In this document: in pieces, positions 7,220 to 15,362 of the stretch
How positions within the stretch are numbered: the stretch's first letter is position 1
Layout of the letters: each line of letters begins with the position of its first letter
Source: Pseudonocardia bannensis
GTDB lineage: Bacteria > Actinomycetota > Actinomycetes > Mycobacteriales > Pseudonocardiaceae
DNA length: 42,760 bases
NCBI RefSeq assembly: GCF_012911875.1
Contig: NZ_JAAXKZ010000039.1
Coordinates: 1-42,760 of the forward strand
Reading direction: 5' to 3'
Made by a program: the position numbers and the translations under genes
Notes under the pieces: generated by a model
What the model was told of the DNA's origin: nothing
Database searches by the model: none
What the model saw: the letters and a program-made list of their open reading frames with translations, nothing else

Positions 7220-9796
7220 ATGAGTGGCCCCGAGCTCCCCCTCATCGGTGTCGAGGAGGAGTTCCACGTCGTCGACCTGGAGACCCGCCACTCGACCCCC
7301 GAGGTGGACGCGCTGCTGGCCGAGCTCGACGGCGCCGAGTTCGCACCCGAGTTGCAGCGCTCGCTCGTCGAGACCAACACCCCGCCCTGCGCGACCCTCG
7401 ACGACCTGCGCCGGCACCTGAGACGGCTGCGCGCGAGGCTGCACGACGTCGCCGAACCGCTCGGGCTCGGCGTCGTCGCGGCGGGCACGGTCCCGCTGGC
7501 CGACCTGTCGGGCGACGCCATCTCGGCGGGAGCCCGCTACGAGCGGATGCAGCACGAGTACCAGCTGCTGGTGCGCGAGCAGCACATCTGCGGTGCGCAG
7601 GTGCACGTCGACGTCCCCGACCGGGACATCGCCGTCGACGTGGTCCGCCGGTGCGCGCCGTACGTGCCCACGCTGCTCGCGCTGAGCGCCAGCTCGCCGT
7701 ACTGGCGCGGCCGCGACTCCGGCTACGCCAGCTATCGCAGCATGATCTGGCAGCGGTGGCCCACCGCGGGCCCGCCGGGCTCGCTCCGCAGCGCCGCCGA
7801 CTACGACGCGATGGTCACCGAGCTCATCGCGTCCGGGACCATCAGCGATCCGGGGATGGTCTACTTCGACATCAGGCCCAGCGCACACCTGCCCACCGTC
7901 GAGCTGCGGGTGTGCGACGCCTGCCCCGAGGTCGACGACGTCGTGCTCGTCGCGGGCCTGTTCCGCGCCCTCGTCGCCCGAGCCCGGGAGGACATCGACG
8001 CCGAGCGGCCGCCGCCGCAGCACCGTCACGAGCTGCTGCGAGCGGCGAACTGGCGGGCGGCCCGTTCCGGGCTGGAGGGCGACCTGGTCGATCTGGTCGG
8101 CCCGGCCCTGATCCCGCCGCCGCTGGTGATCGGGCAGCTCGTCGAGGGGCTGCGCCCTCAGTTGGAGGCGCTCGGCGACTGGGAGCAGGTGCTCGCGCTG
8201 TCGGAGGCCACGCTGGCCCGGGGCAGCGGGGCGGCCCGGCAGCGCCGCGCGTTCGGCCGCCGGGGCGAGCTGGTCGACGTGGTCGACGCGTTGCTCGCGC
8301 ACACCCAGGGCCGCACGCTGCCACGGGACCTGCCGGTGACCGTGCCGATCGCCCCCGAGCTGCTGTCGGGCTATCAGCCCACGGCGTTCGACGAGGCGGT
8401 GAGCGCCCACGGCACCGTGCTGCCGCACTACGGTTGGCTGTTCCGGGCGCTGGACGGGCTGGGGGCGCGCGGGATGGCCGCCGCGGAGTCGGCGCTGCGG
8501 ACCGAGCAACACGCCCGTGGGGTCACGTTCCGGGTGGCCGACGACGAGCCCGACCGGCTGTTCCCACTGGACCTGGTGCCCCGCATCGTCACGGCCGAGG
8601 ACTGGGCGGCGCTCGAGCCCGGGCTGGCCCAGCGGGTCCGGGCGCTGGAGGCGTTCCTGCGTGACGTCTACGGCGAGCGCCGGATCATCAACGACGGCGT
8701 GGTCCCGGCGACCGTGGTCGACAACTCCCCCGGCTGGTCCCGGCTGGGCAGGCTGGTGCCCACCGGCGCGCTCCGGGTGGCCGTCGGCGGGATCGACCTG
8801 GTCCGCGACCGGGCCGACCGCTGGCTGGTGCTCGAGGACAACCTCCGGGTGCCGTCGGGCATCGGTTACTCGATCATGAGCAGGCGGCTGGTGCGTAGTG
8901 TCATGCCCGATCTCGAGCCGCCGGCGGGGGTGGTCCCGCTGGAGGGGGTGCCGGCCCGGATGCGTGCGGCGCTGCTCTCCGGGGTCGGCGACGAGAGGGC
9001 CGACGCTGCCGGAGCGGACGAGGCGGCACTGCTGTCGGCGGGCCCGCCCGACGCGGCGTTCTTCGAGCACCGGTTGCTGGCCGAGCAGATGGGCGTCGCG
9101 CTGGTCACCCCCCGCGACCTGCAGGTCACCGACGACGGGGTGTACCTCGTCGGTGACGGTGGCCGGCGACGGCTGTCGGCGCTGTACCGGCGCCTCGACG
9201 AGCAGGCGCTGCTGGAGGCGAAGGGGGCCGACCTGCAGCCCATCGGCCGAGCGCTGGTCAACGCCGCCGCCCGGGGCCGGGTCGCGCTGCTCAACGCGCT
9301 GGGCAACGGGGTCGCCGACGACAAGCTCGTCTACGCCTACGTCCCGGACATGATCACGTACTACCTGGACGAGCCGGTGCTGCTGTCCGGCGTGCCGACC
9401 TACCCGTGCACCGATCCCGACCGGCTCACCGAGGTCCTCGACCGGCTCGACGAGCTGGTGCTCAAACCCGTCGACGGTTACGGCGGGCAGGGCATCGTGA
9501 TCGGTCCGCACGCCGGTCGCCGCGAGCTGGCCGAGCTCGCCGACGCCGTCCGGGCCGAACCGGCGCGCTGGGTCGCGCAGGACATGGTGATGCTCTCCAC
9601 CCACCCGACGTTCGCCGAGAGCAAGCTCGAGCCCCGCGCCGTCGACCTGCGCGCGTTCGTCCTGCAGTCGCGGCACGGCGGCAGCACGCAGGTGGAGGTG
9701 ATGCCGGCTGCCCTGAGCCGCGTCGCGCCCTCGGGCAGCATGGTGGTGAACTCCTCGCGCGGCGGGGGTGCCAAGGACACCTGGATCCTGAAATGA
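7220..9796 (+). CDS. YbdK-type carboxylate-amine ligase fused to circularly permuted ATP-grasp
   Basis: An 858-aa two-domain protein. Residues 1-365 are a glutamate-cysteine ligase family 2 (YbdK) domain: GVEEEFHVVD at the start, SLVETNTPPC, QHICGAQVHVDVPD with the ligand His, and YFDIRPSAHLPTVELRVCDA. Residues about 370-858 form a circularly permuted type-2 ATP-grasp domain: LFPLDLVPRIV, FLRDVYGERRIINDG, LEDNLRVPSGIGY, ELVLKPVDGYGGQGIVIGP, and the C-terminal VMPAALSRVAP. Both halves make peptide-like bonds by way of an acyl phosphate, so it could build a small amide or dipeptide from free amino or organic acids. ATG 7220 is the first start. It precedes an asparagine-synthase-like gene by 92 bases and probably shares its transcript. 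The product is unknown. Confidence 0.88.
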   Translation: MSGPELPLIGVEEEFHVVDLETRHSTPEVDALLAELDGAEFAPELQRSLVETNTPPCATLDDLRRHLRRLRARLHDVAEPLGLGVVAAGTVPLADLSGDAISAGARYERMQHEYQLLVREQHICGAQVHVDVPDRDIAVDVVRRCAPYVPTLLALSASSPYWRGRDSGYASYRSMIWQRWPTAGPPGSLRSAADYDAMVTELIASGTISDPGMVYFDIRPSAHLPTVELRVCDACPEVDDVVLVAGLFRALVARAREDIDAERPPPQHRHELLRAANWRAARSGLEGDLVDLVGPALIPPPLVIGQLVEGLRPQLEALGDWEQVLALSEATLARGSGAARQRRAFGRRGELVDVVDALLAHTQGRTLPRDLPVTVPIAPELLSGYQPTAFDEAVSAHGTVLPHYGWLFRALDGLGARGMAAAESALRTEQHARGVTFRVADDEPDRLFPLDLVPRIVTAEDWAALEPGLAQRVRALEAFLRDVYGERRIINDGVVPATVVDNSPGWSRLGRLVPTGALRVAVGGIDLVRDRADRWLVLEDNLRVPSGIGYSIMSRRLVRSVMPDLEPPAGVVPLEGVPARMRAALLSGVGDERADAAGADEAALLSAGPPDAAFFEHRLLAEQMGVALVTPRDLQVTDDGVYLVGDGGRRRLSALYRRLDEQALLEAKGADLQPIGRALVNAAARGRVALLNALGNGVADDKLVYAYVPDMITYYLDEPVLLSGVPTYPCTDPDRLTEVLDRLDELVLKPVDGYGGQGIVIGPHAGRRELAELADAVRAEPARWVAQDMVMLSTHPTFAESKLEPRAVDLRAFVLQSRHGGSTQVEVMPAALSRVAPSGSMVVNSSRGGGAKDTWILK

Positions 9797-9888
9797 CCGC
9801 GACCGAGGAGGATCTCGTCGCCGTCCGGAGAGGTCGGCGGCACGCAGCCTCCTGATTGCCGGAGGTCGAGGACGGGAAGGGAGGCGCC

Positions 9889-11670
9889 ATGTGCGGTATC
9901 GCCGGAGAAGTGCGTTTCGACGGGCGGGCAGCCGATATCGCGGCCGTCGCCCGGATCACCGACGCGATGCGGCCCCGCGGCCCGGACGGACACGGCGTGC
10001 ACGCCACCGGCCCGATCGCCCTCGGTCACCGCCGCCTGAAGATCATCGACCTGTCCGAGCGCGGCGCCCAGCCGATGGTCGACCCGCAGCTCGGCCTCAC
10101 CGCGGTCTTCAACGGCTGCATCTACAACTTCCGGGAGCTGCGCGACGAGCTGGAGGGCCACGGCTACCGGTTCTTCTCCGACTCCGACACCGAGACGCTG
10201 ATCAAGGCCTATCACCGGTGGGGCGCCGGCTGCGTCGACCGCTTCCTGGGCATGTTCGCCTTCGCCGTCGCCGAACGTGACACCGGCGTGCTCATCCTGG
10301 GCCGCGACCGGCTCGGCATCAAACCGCTGTACCTCACCGAGGACCCGGGCCGGCTGCGGTTCGCCTCGTCGCTGCCGGCGCTGCTGGCCGGGGGCGGGAT
10401 CGACACGGCGATCGACCCGGTGGCGCTGCACCACTACATGTCCTTCCACGCGGTCGTCCCGGCGCCGGGCACGATCCTGGCCGGGATCCGCAAGCTACCG
10501 CCGGCCACCGTGCGCACGATCCGGCCGGACGGGACGTCACACGAGCACGTCTACTGGCGCCCGTCGCACGTGCGCCGCCCCGAGCTCGCCGAGTGGACCG
10601 CAGCCGACTGGCGCGACGCGGTGCTCGAGGCGCTGCGGCTCGCGGTGCGTCGTCGCATGGTCGCCGACGTCCCGGTCGGCGTGTTGCTGTCGGGCGGGCT
10701 CGACTCGTCGCTGATCGTGGCGCTGCTCGCCGAGGAGGGCCAGCGGGGCCTGCGGACCTTCAGCGTCGGTTTCCACCCCGCAGGTGGCGAGTCCGGCGAC
10801 GAGTTCGCCTACTCCGACCTGGTCGCGGAGCGTTTCGGCACCGACCACCAGCAGATCCTCGTCGACCCGGCCCGGATGCTGCCCGCCGTCGATCAGACGA
10901 TCGCCGCGATGGCCGAACCCATGGTCAGCCACGACTGCGTCGCGTTCCACCTGCTGTCCGAGGAGGTCGCGAAGTCGGTCAGCGTGGTCCAGTCCGGCCA
11001 GGGCGCCGACGAGGTGTTCGCCGGCTACGACTGGTACCCACCGCTCGCCGGGGTGCCGCGGAACCGCGCCGTCAAGGCCTACGCCTCGGTGTTCACCGAC
11101 CGGACGCATGCGAAGATGTCCGAGGTCCTGGAACCGGGCTGGATGCTCGACCGCGACCCGAGCCGGGCGTTCATCGCCGAGCACTTCGGCGCCCCGGGGG
11201 CGCAGGACACCCTTGATGCCGCCCTGCGTCTGGACAGCACCGTCATGCTCGTGGACGATCCGGTCAAGCGGGTCGACAACATGACGATGGCCTGGGGACT
11301 GGAAGCACGCGTCCCGTTCCTGGACCACGAGCTGGTGGAGCTCGCCGCCGCGTGCCCGCCCGATCTCAAGCTGGCGCACGGCGGCAAGGGGGTGCTCAAG
11401 GAGGCGGCCCGCGGAGTGGTGCCCGACGGCATCATCGACCGCCCGAAAGGCTATTTTCCGGTGCCGGCGATCCGGCACCTGGAGGGTCCGCTCCTGGACC
11501 GGGTCCGCGACGCGGTCACCGATCCGGTGGCCAAGGCCAGGGGGCTGGTCCGCGGTGACTGGCTGGACCGGATGCTGGCGGATCCGAACACCCAGCGGAC
11601 CAATCTGGGTTCCAACGCGTTATGGCAGGTAGCACTGCTCGAGATGTGGCTACAGGAGAGGGGGATCTGA
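9889..11670 (+). CDS. Asparagine-synthase-like glutamine amidotransferase (N-acetylglutaminylglutamine amidotransferase type)
   Basis: A 593-aa class-II amidotransferase. The N-terminal glutaminase starts MCGIAGEV, so after Met removal Cys becomes the nucleophile; this fixes the ATG at 9889, which also has GGAGG a few bases upstream. RLKIIDLSERGAQPM and FNGCIYNFRELRDEL (family: FNGEIYN, with Glu replaced by Cys) complete it. The synthase half has VLLSGGLDSSLIVALL, the PP-loop near residue 268, then SGQGADEVFAGYDWYPP and the C-terminal KGYFPVPAIRHLEG. The closest named family I recall is the amidotransferase of the N-acetylglutaminylglutamine amide osmolyte system. Here the partner is the YbdK/ATP-grasp fusion rather than the usual acetyltransferase/ATP-grasp synthetase, so the amidated substrate may differ. 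Confidence 0.85.
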   Translation: MCGIAGEVRFDGRAADIAAVARITDAMRPRGPDGHGVHATGPIALGHRRLKIIDLSERGAQPMVDPQLGLTAVFNGCIYNFRELRDELEGHGYRFFSDSDTETLIKAYHRWGAGCVDRFLGMFAFAVAERDTGVLILGRDRLGIKPLYLTEDPGRLRFASSLPALLAGGGIDTAIDPVALHHYMSFHAVVPAPGTILAGIRKLPPATVRTIRPDGTSHEHVYWRPSHVRRPELAEWTAADWRDAVLEALRLAVRRRMVADVPVGVLLSGGLDSSLIVALLAEEGQRGLRTFSVGFHPAGGESGDEFAYSDLVAERFGTDHQQILVDPARMLPAVDQTIAAMAEPMVSHDCVAFHLLSEEVAKSVSVVQSGQGADEVFAGYDWYPPLAGVPRNRAVKAYASVFTDRTHAKMSEVLEPGWMLDRDPSRAFIAEHFGAPGAQDTLDAALRLDSTVMLVDDPVKRVDNMTMAWGLEARVPFLDHELVELAAACPPDLKLAHGGKGVLKEAARGVVPDGIIDRPKGYFPVPAIRHLEGPLLDRVRDAVTDPVAKARGLVRGDWLDRMLADPNTQRTNLGSNALWQVALLEMWLQERGI

Positions 11671-11972
11671 GTGGACGCGACCCACAGCAGCAGCGGAGTG
11701 GCCGTGCCGTTCACCGACCGGCGCCGTGCGCAGCTCACGGGTGACGGTCCGGCCGCGGACGTCCTGTTCGCGGCCGCCTACACCGATCCCGTCCCCTCCC
11801 CCGACGGGACCATGCTGGCCTGGATCTCCGACCGTGACGGCAGGCCGCGAGCCTGGGTCGCCCCGCTGCCGCCCGCCGGGCCGGACGGCGTCACGACCAT
11901 CGCCGAACCCGACTGGCCGCTGCCCGTCGACCTCGACGACCCGGATCTCCCCCCTGCCGACGTGCAGGCACT
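11671..11972 (+). pseudogene. S9 prolyl-oligopeptidase-family peptidase, N-terminal fragment cut by an IS
   Basis: GTG at 11671 directly follows the stop of the amidotransferase (TGA GTG) and is served by GGAGAGGGGG, so it was the third gene of an operon. The reading MDATHSSSGVAVPFTDRRRA is followed by YTDPVPSPDGTMLAWISDRD and PRAWVAPLP, typical of the N-terminal beta-propeller of S9 peptidases and of acylaminoacyl-peptidases. About 100 residues survive from a family norm of roughly 600-700; the hydrolase domain is absent. The frame runs on into the ISL2-type element. Sequence beyond the IS does not continue the peptidase, so more than a simple insertion has happened. Confidence 0.8.
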
Positions 11973-12912
11973 GAGCCTTTGCCAACCTGATCACGCGTTG
12001 GCGATCATCAGGGTCTGGACTGCGGCGACGAGCTCGGCCGCCCGACCGGGGCAGGATCGGATCTTGCGCAGCACCTTCCAGTTCTTCAGCTCAGCGTTGA
12101 CCCGCTCGCCCGGTCCGCGGCGGCGGGCGTGCGCGGCGTTGACGTCCTTCTGGTTGCGCGACAGCCGCCGATAGCGGCCGGTGTCGGGGTCAAGGCGGCG
12201 TCGCCGCTGTGGGACGGCGACGGTTGGGCCGGCGCCCTGGTAGGCGGTGTCGGCGACGGCGGGGATCTCGGCGTCGGTGAGCGCGGTGATGATGCCGTGC
12301 TCGCGGGCGGCGCCCATGTCGTGGCGCGCTCCCGGCAGCGGTGGGGAGAGCCACACCAGCCGGCCGATCGGGTCGGCGATGACCTGCACGTTCAGGCCGT
12401 GGGCCTTGTGCTTGCCCGAGTAGTAGGCCCGGTCGCGGCCGGATGCCATGCCGACCCGGTCGATACGCAGCAGGGTCCCGTCGAGAATCACGAACGCCTT
12501 CCGCTGCGCGACCGCGATCGCCTGCTCCAGCGTCGGGGCCATCGCCGCGAGCAGTGCGAGCGCCTCCCGGATGTAGCGGTACACCGTCGACGTGCCGATC
12601 CGGAAGCCGCAGGCCAGATCGGCGTAGGTCTCACCTTTGCGCAGGTAGGCCATCACCAGCAGGGCCTGGCGGCCAGCGGAGAGTCTGCGCCAGCGGGTCG
12701 CCCGCTGGGTGCGGTGCGCGCGCAATGCATCCGCGAGCATCCCGAGGGCGCGGCTGGACACGGTCATCCCGGACGGGTAGGACAGCACGTGAAGCTCCTG
12801 GTGAGGCGAGTTGATCTAGGCAATCGCCCGTCTACCAGGAGCTTCATTTTTTCGTGGTCAGGCCACGCCGTACGTACGCCGACCTGCCCGTCTGCCAGGT
12901 TGGCAAAGGCTC
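11973..12912 (-). mobile_element. IS5-family element, ISL2-like, 940 bp, with 17-bp inverted repeats
   Basis: The left end GAGCCTTTGCCAACCTG (11973-11989) and right end CAGGTTGGCAAAGGCTC (12896-12912) are perfect inverted repeats. ACT flanks the element on both sides (11970-11972 and 12913-12915), a 3-bp duplication of the ANT kind known for the ISL2 group. One transposase gene fills it. The ends and the gene are intact, so it may be recent and mobile. Confidence 0.9.
11991..12788 (-). CDS. IS5-family (ISL2 group) transposase
   Basis: A 265-aa DDE transposase. The N-terminal half holds a helix-turn-helix (LRKGETYADLACGFRIGTS followed by TVYRYIREAL). The catalytic acids are likely the Asp in FVILDGTLLRIDRV, the Asp in IPAVADTAYQGAGP and the Glu in ERVNAELKNWKVL. 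It starts at GTG 12788 with GGAG six bases upstream, and ends at 11991, two bases inside the left inverted repeat. No frameshift or missing motif is visible. Confidence 0.9.
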   Translation of the reverse strand: MLSYPSGMTVSSRALGMLADALRAHRTQRATRWRRLSAGRQALLVMAYLRKGETYADLACGFRIGTSTVYRYIREALALLAAMAPTLEQAIAVAQRKAFVILDGTLLRIDRVGMASGRDRAYYSGKHKAHGLNVQVIADPIGRLVWLSPPLPGARHDMGAAREHGIITALTDAEIPAVADTAYQGAGPTVAVPQRRRRLDPDTGRYRRLSRNQKDVNAAHARRRGPGERVNAELKNWKVLRKIRSCPGRAAELVAAVQTLMIANA

Positions 12913-13140
12913 ACTGGATACGGTCGGGTCGTGCTCGCCCATCCCGCCGTCGCCTACCGGTGGTTACGCGATTTCCCGATCCAGGTCGCCGCCACAGTTG
13001 CCGTCAACGGGCTCACTGTCCCGGAGGTATTGCGCGGTTTCGGTGCCGATGCAGAACACCCCGTAGATCTCGCTGATTTTGCAACGAGCCGGGCCGGCAC
13101 CTGGTCGGCAATCTGGGCGAGTCCGACTTGGCCCCTACAC
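12913..13140 (+). pseudogene. Gene fragment after the IS, possibly DUF6461-like
   Basis: A frame from the IS edge reads VLAHPAVAYRWLRDFPIQVA, then ATVAVNGLTVPEVLRGFGAD and AEHPVDLADFA before degenerating. The NGLTVPEVLRGFGAD segment resembles the start of DUF6461-type proteins of actinomycetes, which often read RGLTPEEVLRRLGA, but this is from memory and weak. It is not the rest of the S9 peptidase. It has no start codon with a ribosome binding site and no complete domain. Confidence 0.35.
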
Positions 13141-13148
13141 TCACGGTG

Positions 13149-13640
13149 ATGAGTGGTGTGGAAGGCCGCCTCGCGGCCGCGGAACGCGGCGAGAATCCCA
13201 CCGTGCTGGCCTGACTCAAGACTGGCTGGGCGGTCATCGGCGACACCCAGCACCTCCCCGGGTACTGCCTGCTGCTCTACCGGGGCGAGGCGAATCATCT
13301 CACCGACCTGCCCCGCTCCGAGCGGGCCGACTTCCTGCTCGACATGTCGCTGCTGGGCGAAGCGGTGCAGAACGTATGCAGCGCGCTCGATCCCCAGTTC
13401 CGGCGGGCCAACTACGAGGTGCTCGGCAACTCCTGGCCGCACCTGCACGCGCACGTGCACCCGCGCTACAACTGGGAACCGCCCGCGCACCGTAGCTCCC
13501 CGGTGTGGTCCTATCCGGACCGCAAGGACCCGCGCCACCAGCTCGACAGCCGCCACGACGCCCTGCGGACGAAGTTGGCCGACGAGCTGAGGCGGATCAC
13601 CGCCGAGGCGGGGATGGGGCCGGACGCGGCACTGCGCTGA
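13149..13640 (+). pseudogene. HIT-family hydrolase with a premature TGA at codon 22
   Basis: The frame from ATG 13149 reads MSGVEGRLAAAERGENPTVL then Ala, TGA (13212-13214), and continues unbroken as LKTGWAVIGDTQHLPGYCLL for a further 142 codons to the TGA ending at 13640. HPHVHPRY-like sequence is present as HLHAHVHPRY, the histidine triad HxHxH of nucleotide hydrolases and transferases. CGA (Arg) to TGA is the simplest change, as family members have Arg or similar there. The rest shows no frameshift. It is either a recent nonsense mutation or a sequencing error. No good restart codon lies soon after the stop; the next ATG is 13344. Confidence 0.8.
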
Positions 13641-13719
13641 CGTCTCTGTGGCGAACCCACAACCCAGGCCAGCTCGTCGACGTGGTCGGCCGGCTTCCAC
13701 CAGCCCGGACGCTGCCCGG

Positions 13720-13967
13720 TCATCCGGATTCCGGTCCCTCGTCGCGGACGATCCGCAGGTCAGGGTCGAGCGGGATGCTGCGGAGGACGTCCAGCATCGC
13801 ATCAGCATGCGCGCCCGGACCTCGTCGGCGGCCGCGTCCCGTGCCTTCACCACCTGGGCGATCATCTTCGCGCGTGCCCGTTCAGGAGTGAGGCCGCGCG
13901 CGGACGGGGCCTCCTCGAATCGCCAGTGGTACCTCGCGGCGAACAGGGTCCCGGGCGGCTCGGTCAT
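13720..13967 (-). pseudogene. Small hypothetical gene with a likely frameshift
   Basis: From ATG 13967 the minus strand reads MTEPPGTLFAARYHWRFEEA, then LTPERARAKMIAQVVKARDA and AADEVRA. At about 13805 the better reading moves to the next frame: HADAMLDVLRSIPLDPDLRI, then VRDEGPESG and a TGA at 13720-13722. The joined protein would be about 82 aa with even amino-acid usage, while the unshifted frame becomes Arg/Ser-rich. I do not recognise the family. It lies just downstream of the tyrosine recombinase fossil on the same strand. Confidence 0.5.
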
Positions 13968-13997
13968 CCAGACACCATTCCACCGGGGCCGACGGTT

Positions 13998-14560
13998 TCA
14001 TTTCCGAGTCCGCGCTTCCATGCGCGCGGCGTCGTCGTCGGCCTGGCGGCCATGGTGGCGGGGGCTGATGCCGTCGAACTTCGCGTCGAGGCCGCGGGCG
14101 GGCGAGCGGTCGAGGTTCTGGCCGGGGGGCGGTTGTACCGGTTCGTGGGGCGCGGGTCCTTGTGGCCCGGCGTATCCTGGACGTCGCGGAGGCTGCCCCC
14201 GCCTCGTTGAGCGCGGACGTGGCTGCGGTGTGCCGCGACGAGTGCCTGCTGATCCGGACGGGGATCCCGGCCTACTCGCGGAGCTTGCCGAGTAGGTAGT
14301 TCACCTGCTGCCGGTTCCTCCGGCGGCCCTTCAGTTCGAACAGTGTGCCGCGCCGCCCATTGAGGTAGGTGGTCGATCGCGGCGGACGTCCCGGGGCCGC
14401 TGAGCAGCTTCTCGCGCTGGCCGCCCTTTCGGTTACGGTTATGACACGTCGCCCCGAGATCCCAGGACAGGTCCATTACCCGTGTCCCGCCTGGCAGGCT
14501 TCGGAGACGCGCATATCTTGTCGCCGGTCAATGACGCCGTTGAACAGGCTATCCACGTCT
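13998..14560 (-). pseudogene. Tyrosine recombinase (phage-type integrase) catalytic-domain fossil
   Basis: Fragments of one integrase run along the minus strand in shifting frames: DMRVSEA near 14515 (catalytic Arg), MDLSWDLG near 14470, NRKGGQREKLLSGPGTSAAI near 14440-14360, TLFELKGRRRNRQQVNYLLG then KLREYAGIP down to about 14270, ISRHSSRHTAATSALNEAG (the HxxR box) near 14250-14210, SLRDVQDTPGHKDPRPTNRY near 14200-14130 (His and the nucleophile Tyr), and GQNLDRSPARGLDAKFDGIS to a TGA at 13998. All catalytic residues can be recognised, but at least three frameshifts separate them. The N-terminal core-binding domain is not seen. It suggests an old integrative element; no att site was found. 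Confidence 0.75.
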
Positions 14561-14678
14561 AGAGCAGACTCCTGACCCAGGTCAAGGGGTGTTCGCTCGG
14601 GTTGAGCCCGGGCTCGTCCTATCCAGTTACGCAATTCGCTGCCAAGATCTAATGACGTAATTGGTGAAGGGAGCTGGG

Positions 14679-15206
14679 ATGACCCGGTCCGAGAGCACGT
14701 CACCTGCCGCGCCGCCGGTCCCGGAATCTGCCGGGGGCGCGGTCACCGCGGCCCGGCGGGCCTGTGTCGCGGCCGCCCGGGCGCAGGCGGCGCGGTGTCG
14801 GGCCGGGCTGCGCGCCGGCGAGGACCGGTATCCGGCGGGGGAGTGGGCCGCCCTGGAGCGGGAGGCCCTGGACGCGCTGCGGGTGCTGGCCGGGTTCCTC
14901 GAGCTGCACGCCGCCGACCCGATCGCCCAGGCCATCACCACCCACCTCACCCCGGCCCCCGCCGAGCCCTGGGGGGCGCGCGGGCCGCGCCCGGGCGGGG
15001 CAGGATCCCCCACGATGAGCGTCTCGGACCGGGCCCCCGTCGACCCCGGCCCCGACCCGGAGGCCAGGCCCGGCGGGGCGCGGTTGTGCGGGTACCGGCC
15101 CGCGGCGGGCCCGCCACCGGACAACAACGACGCACCTTCACACACGCTAGGTGATCTTCTCAAACACGTTCTTAGCCTGCCGACTCGCTTCACCTATCCG
15201 CCATAA
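14679..15206 (+). CDS. Hypothetical protein, Ala/Pro/Gly-rich
   Basis: A 175-aa product I do not recognise. ATG 14679 follows GAAGGGAGCTGGG, a fair ribosome binding site; the TTG at 14661 lies in the same frame. The N-terminal half is helical (AVTAARRACVAAARAQAARC then WAALEREALDALRVLAGFLE), the middle is Pro/Gly-rich and disordered, and the end HTLGDLLKHVLSLPTRFTYP is more hydrophobic. GC is very high in the middle and falls at the end. It sits between the integrase fossil and the tandem TetR gene, in DNA with many broken genes; a real but orphan gene is likeliest. Confidence 0.5.
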   Translation: MTRSESTSPAAPPVPESAGGAVTAARRACVAAARAQAARCRAGLRAGEDRYPAGEWAALEREALDALRVLAGFLELHAADPIAQAITTHLTPAPAEPWGARGPRPGGAGSPTMSVSDRAPVDPGPDPEARPGGARLCGYRPAAGPPPDNNDAPSHTLGDLLKHVLSLPTRFTYPP

Positions 15207-15362
15207 TGCTGACCAATGCGAATACGTATTGTGCCGGTTAATAATCGGAGGCCGTGGAGACCTGGCGCAGCGCCTCGAGAGTCGTTGGTCCCCGTCCTGA
15301 TAGAAGGATACGTCTTTGCAACGGAATGTGGGATAGCTGACCGAGAATCCAGTCCGTGGCGC

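Noticed and set aside
6953..9676. A 907-codon open frame on the minus strand
   Set aside because: It is the antisense shadow of the YbdK/ATP-grasp gene, rich in Arg, Val, Gln, His and Gly with no known domain; the sense frame has clear motifs.
13964..14476. A 170-aa minus-strand gene as read directly
   Set aside because: It joins true integrase blocks with out-of-frame Arg/Pro/Ser-rich sequence; the integrase is better explained as a frameshifted fossil.
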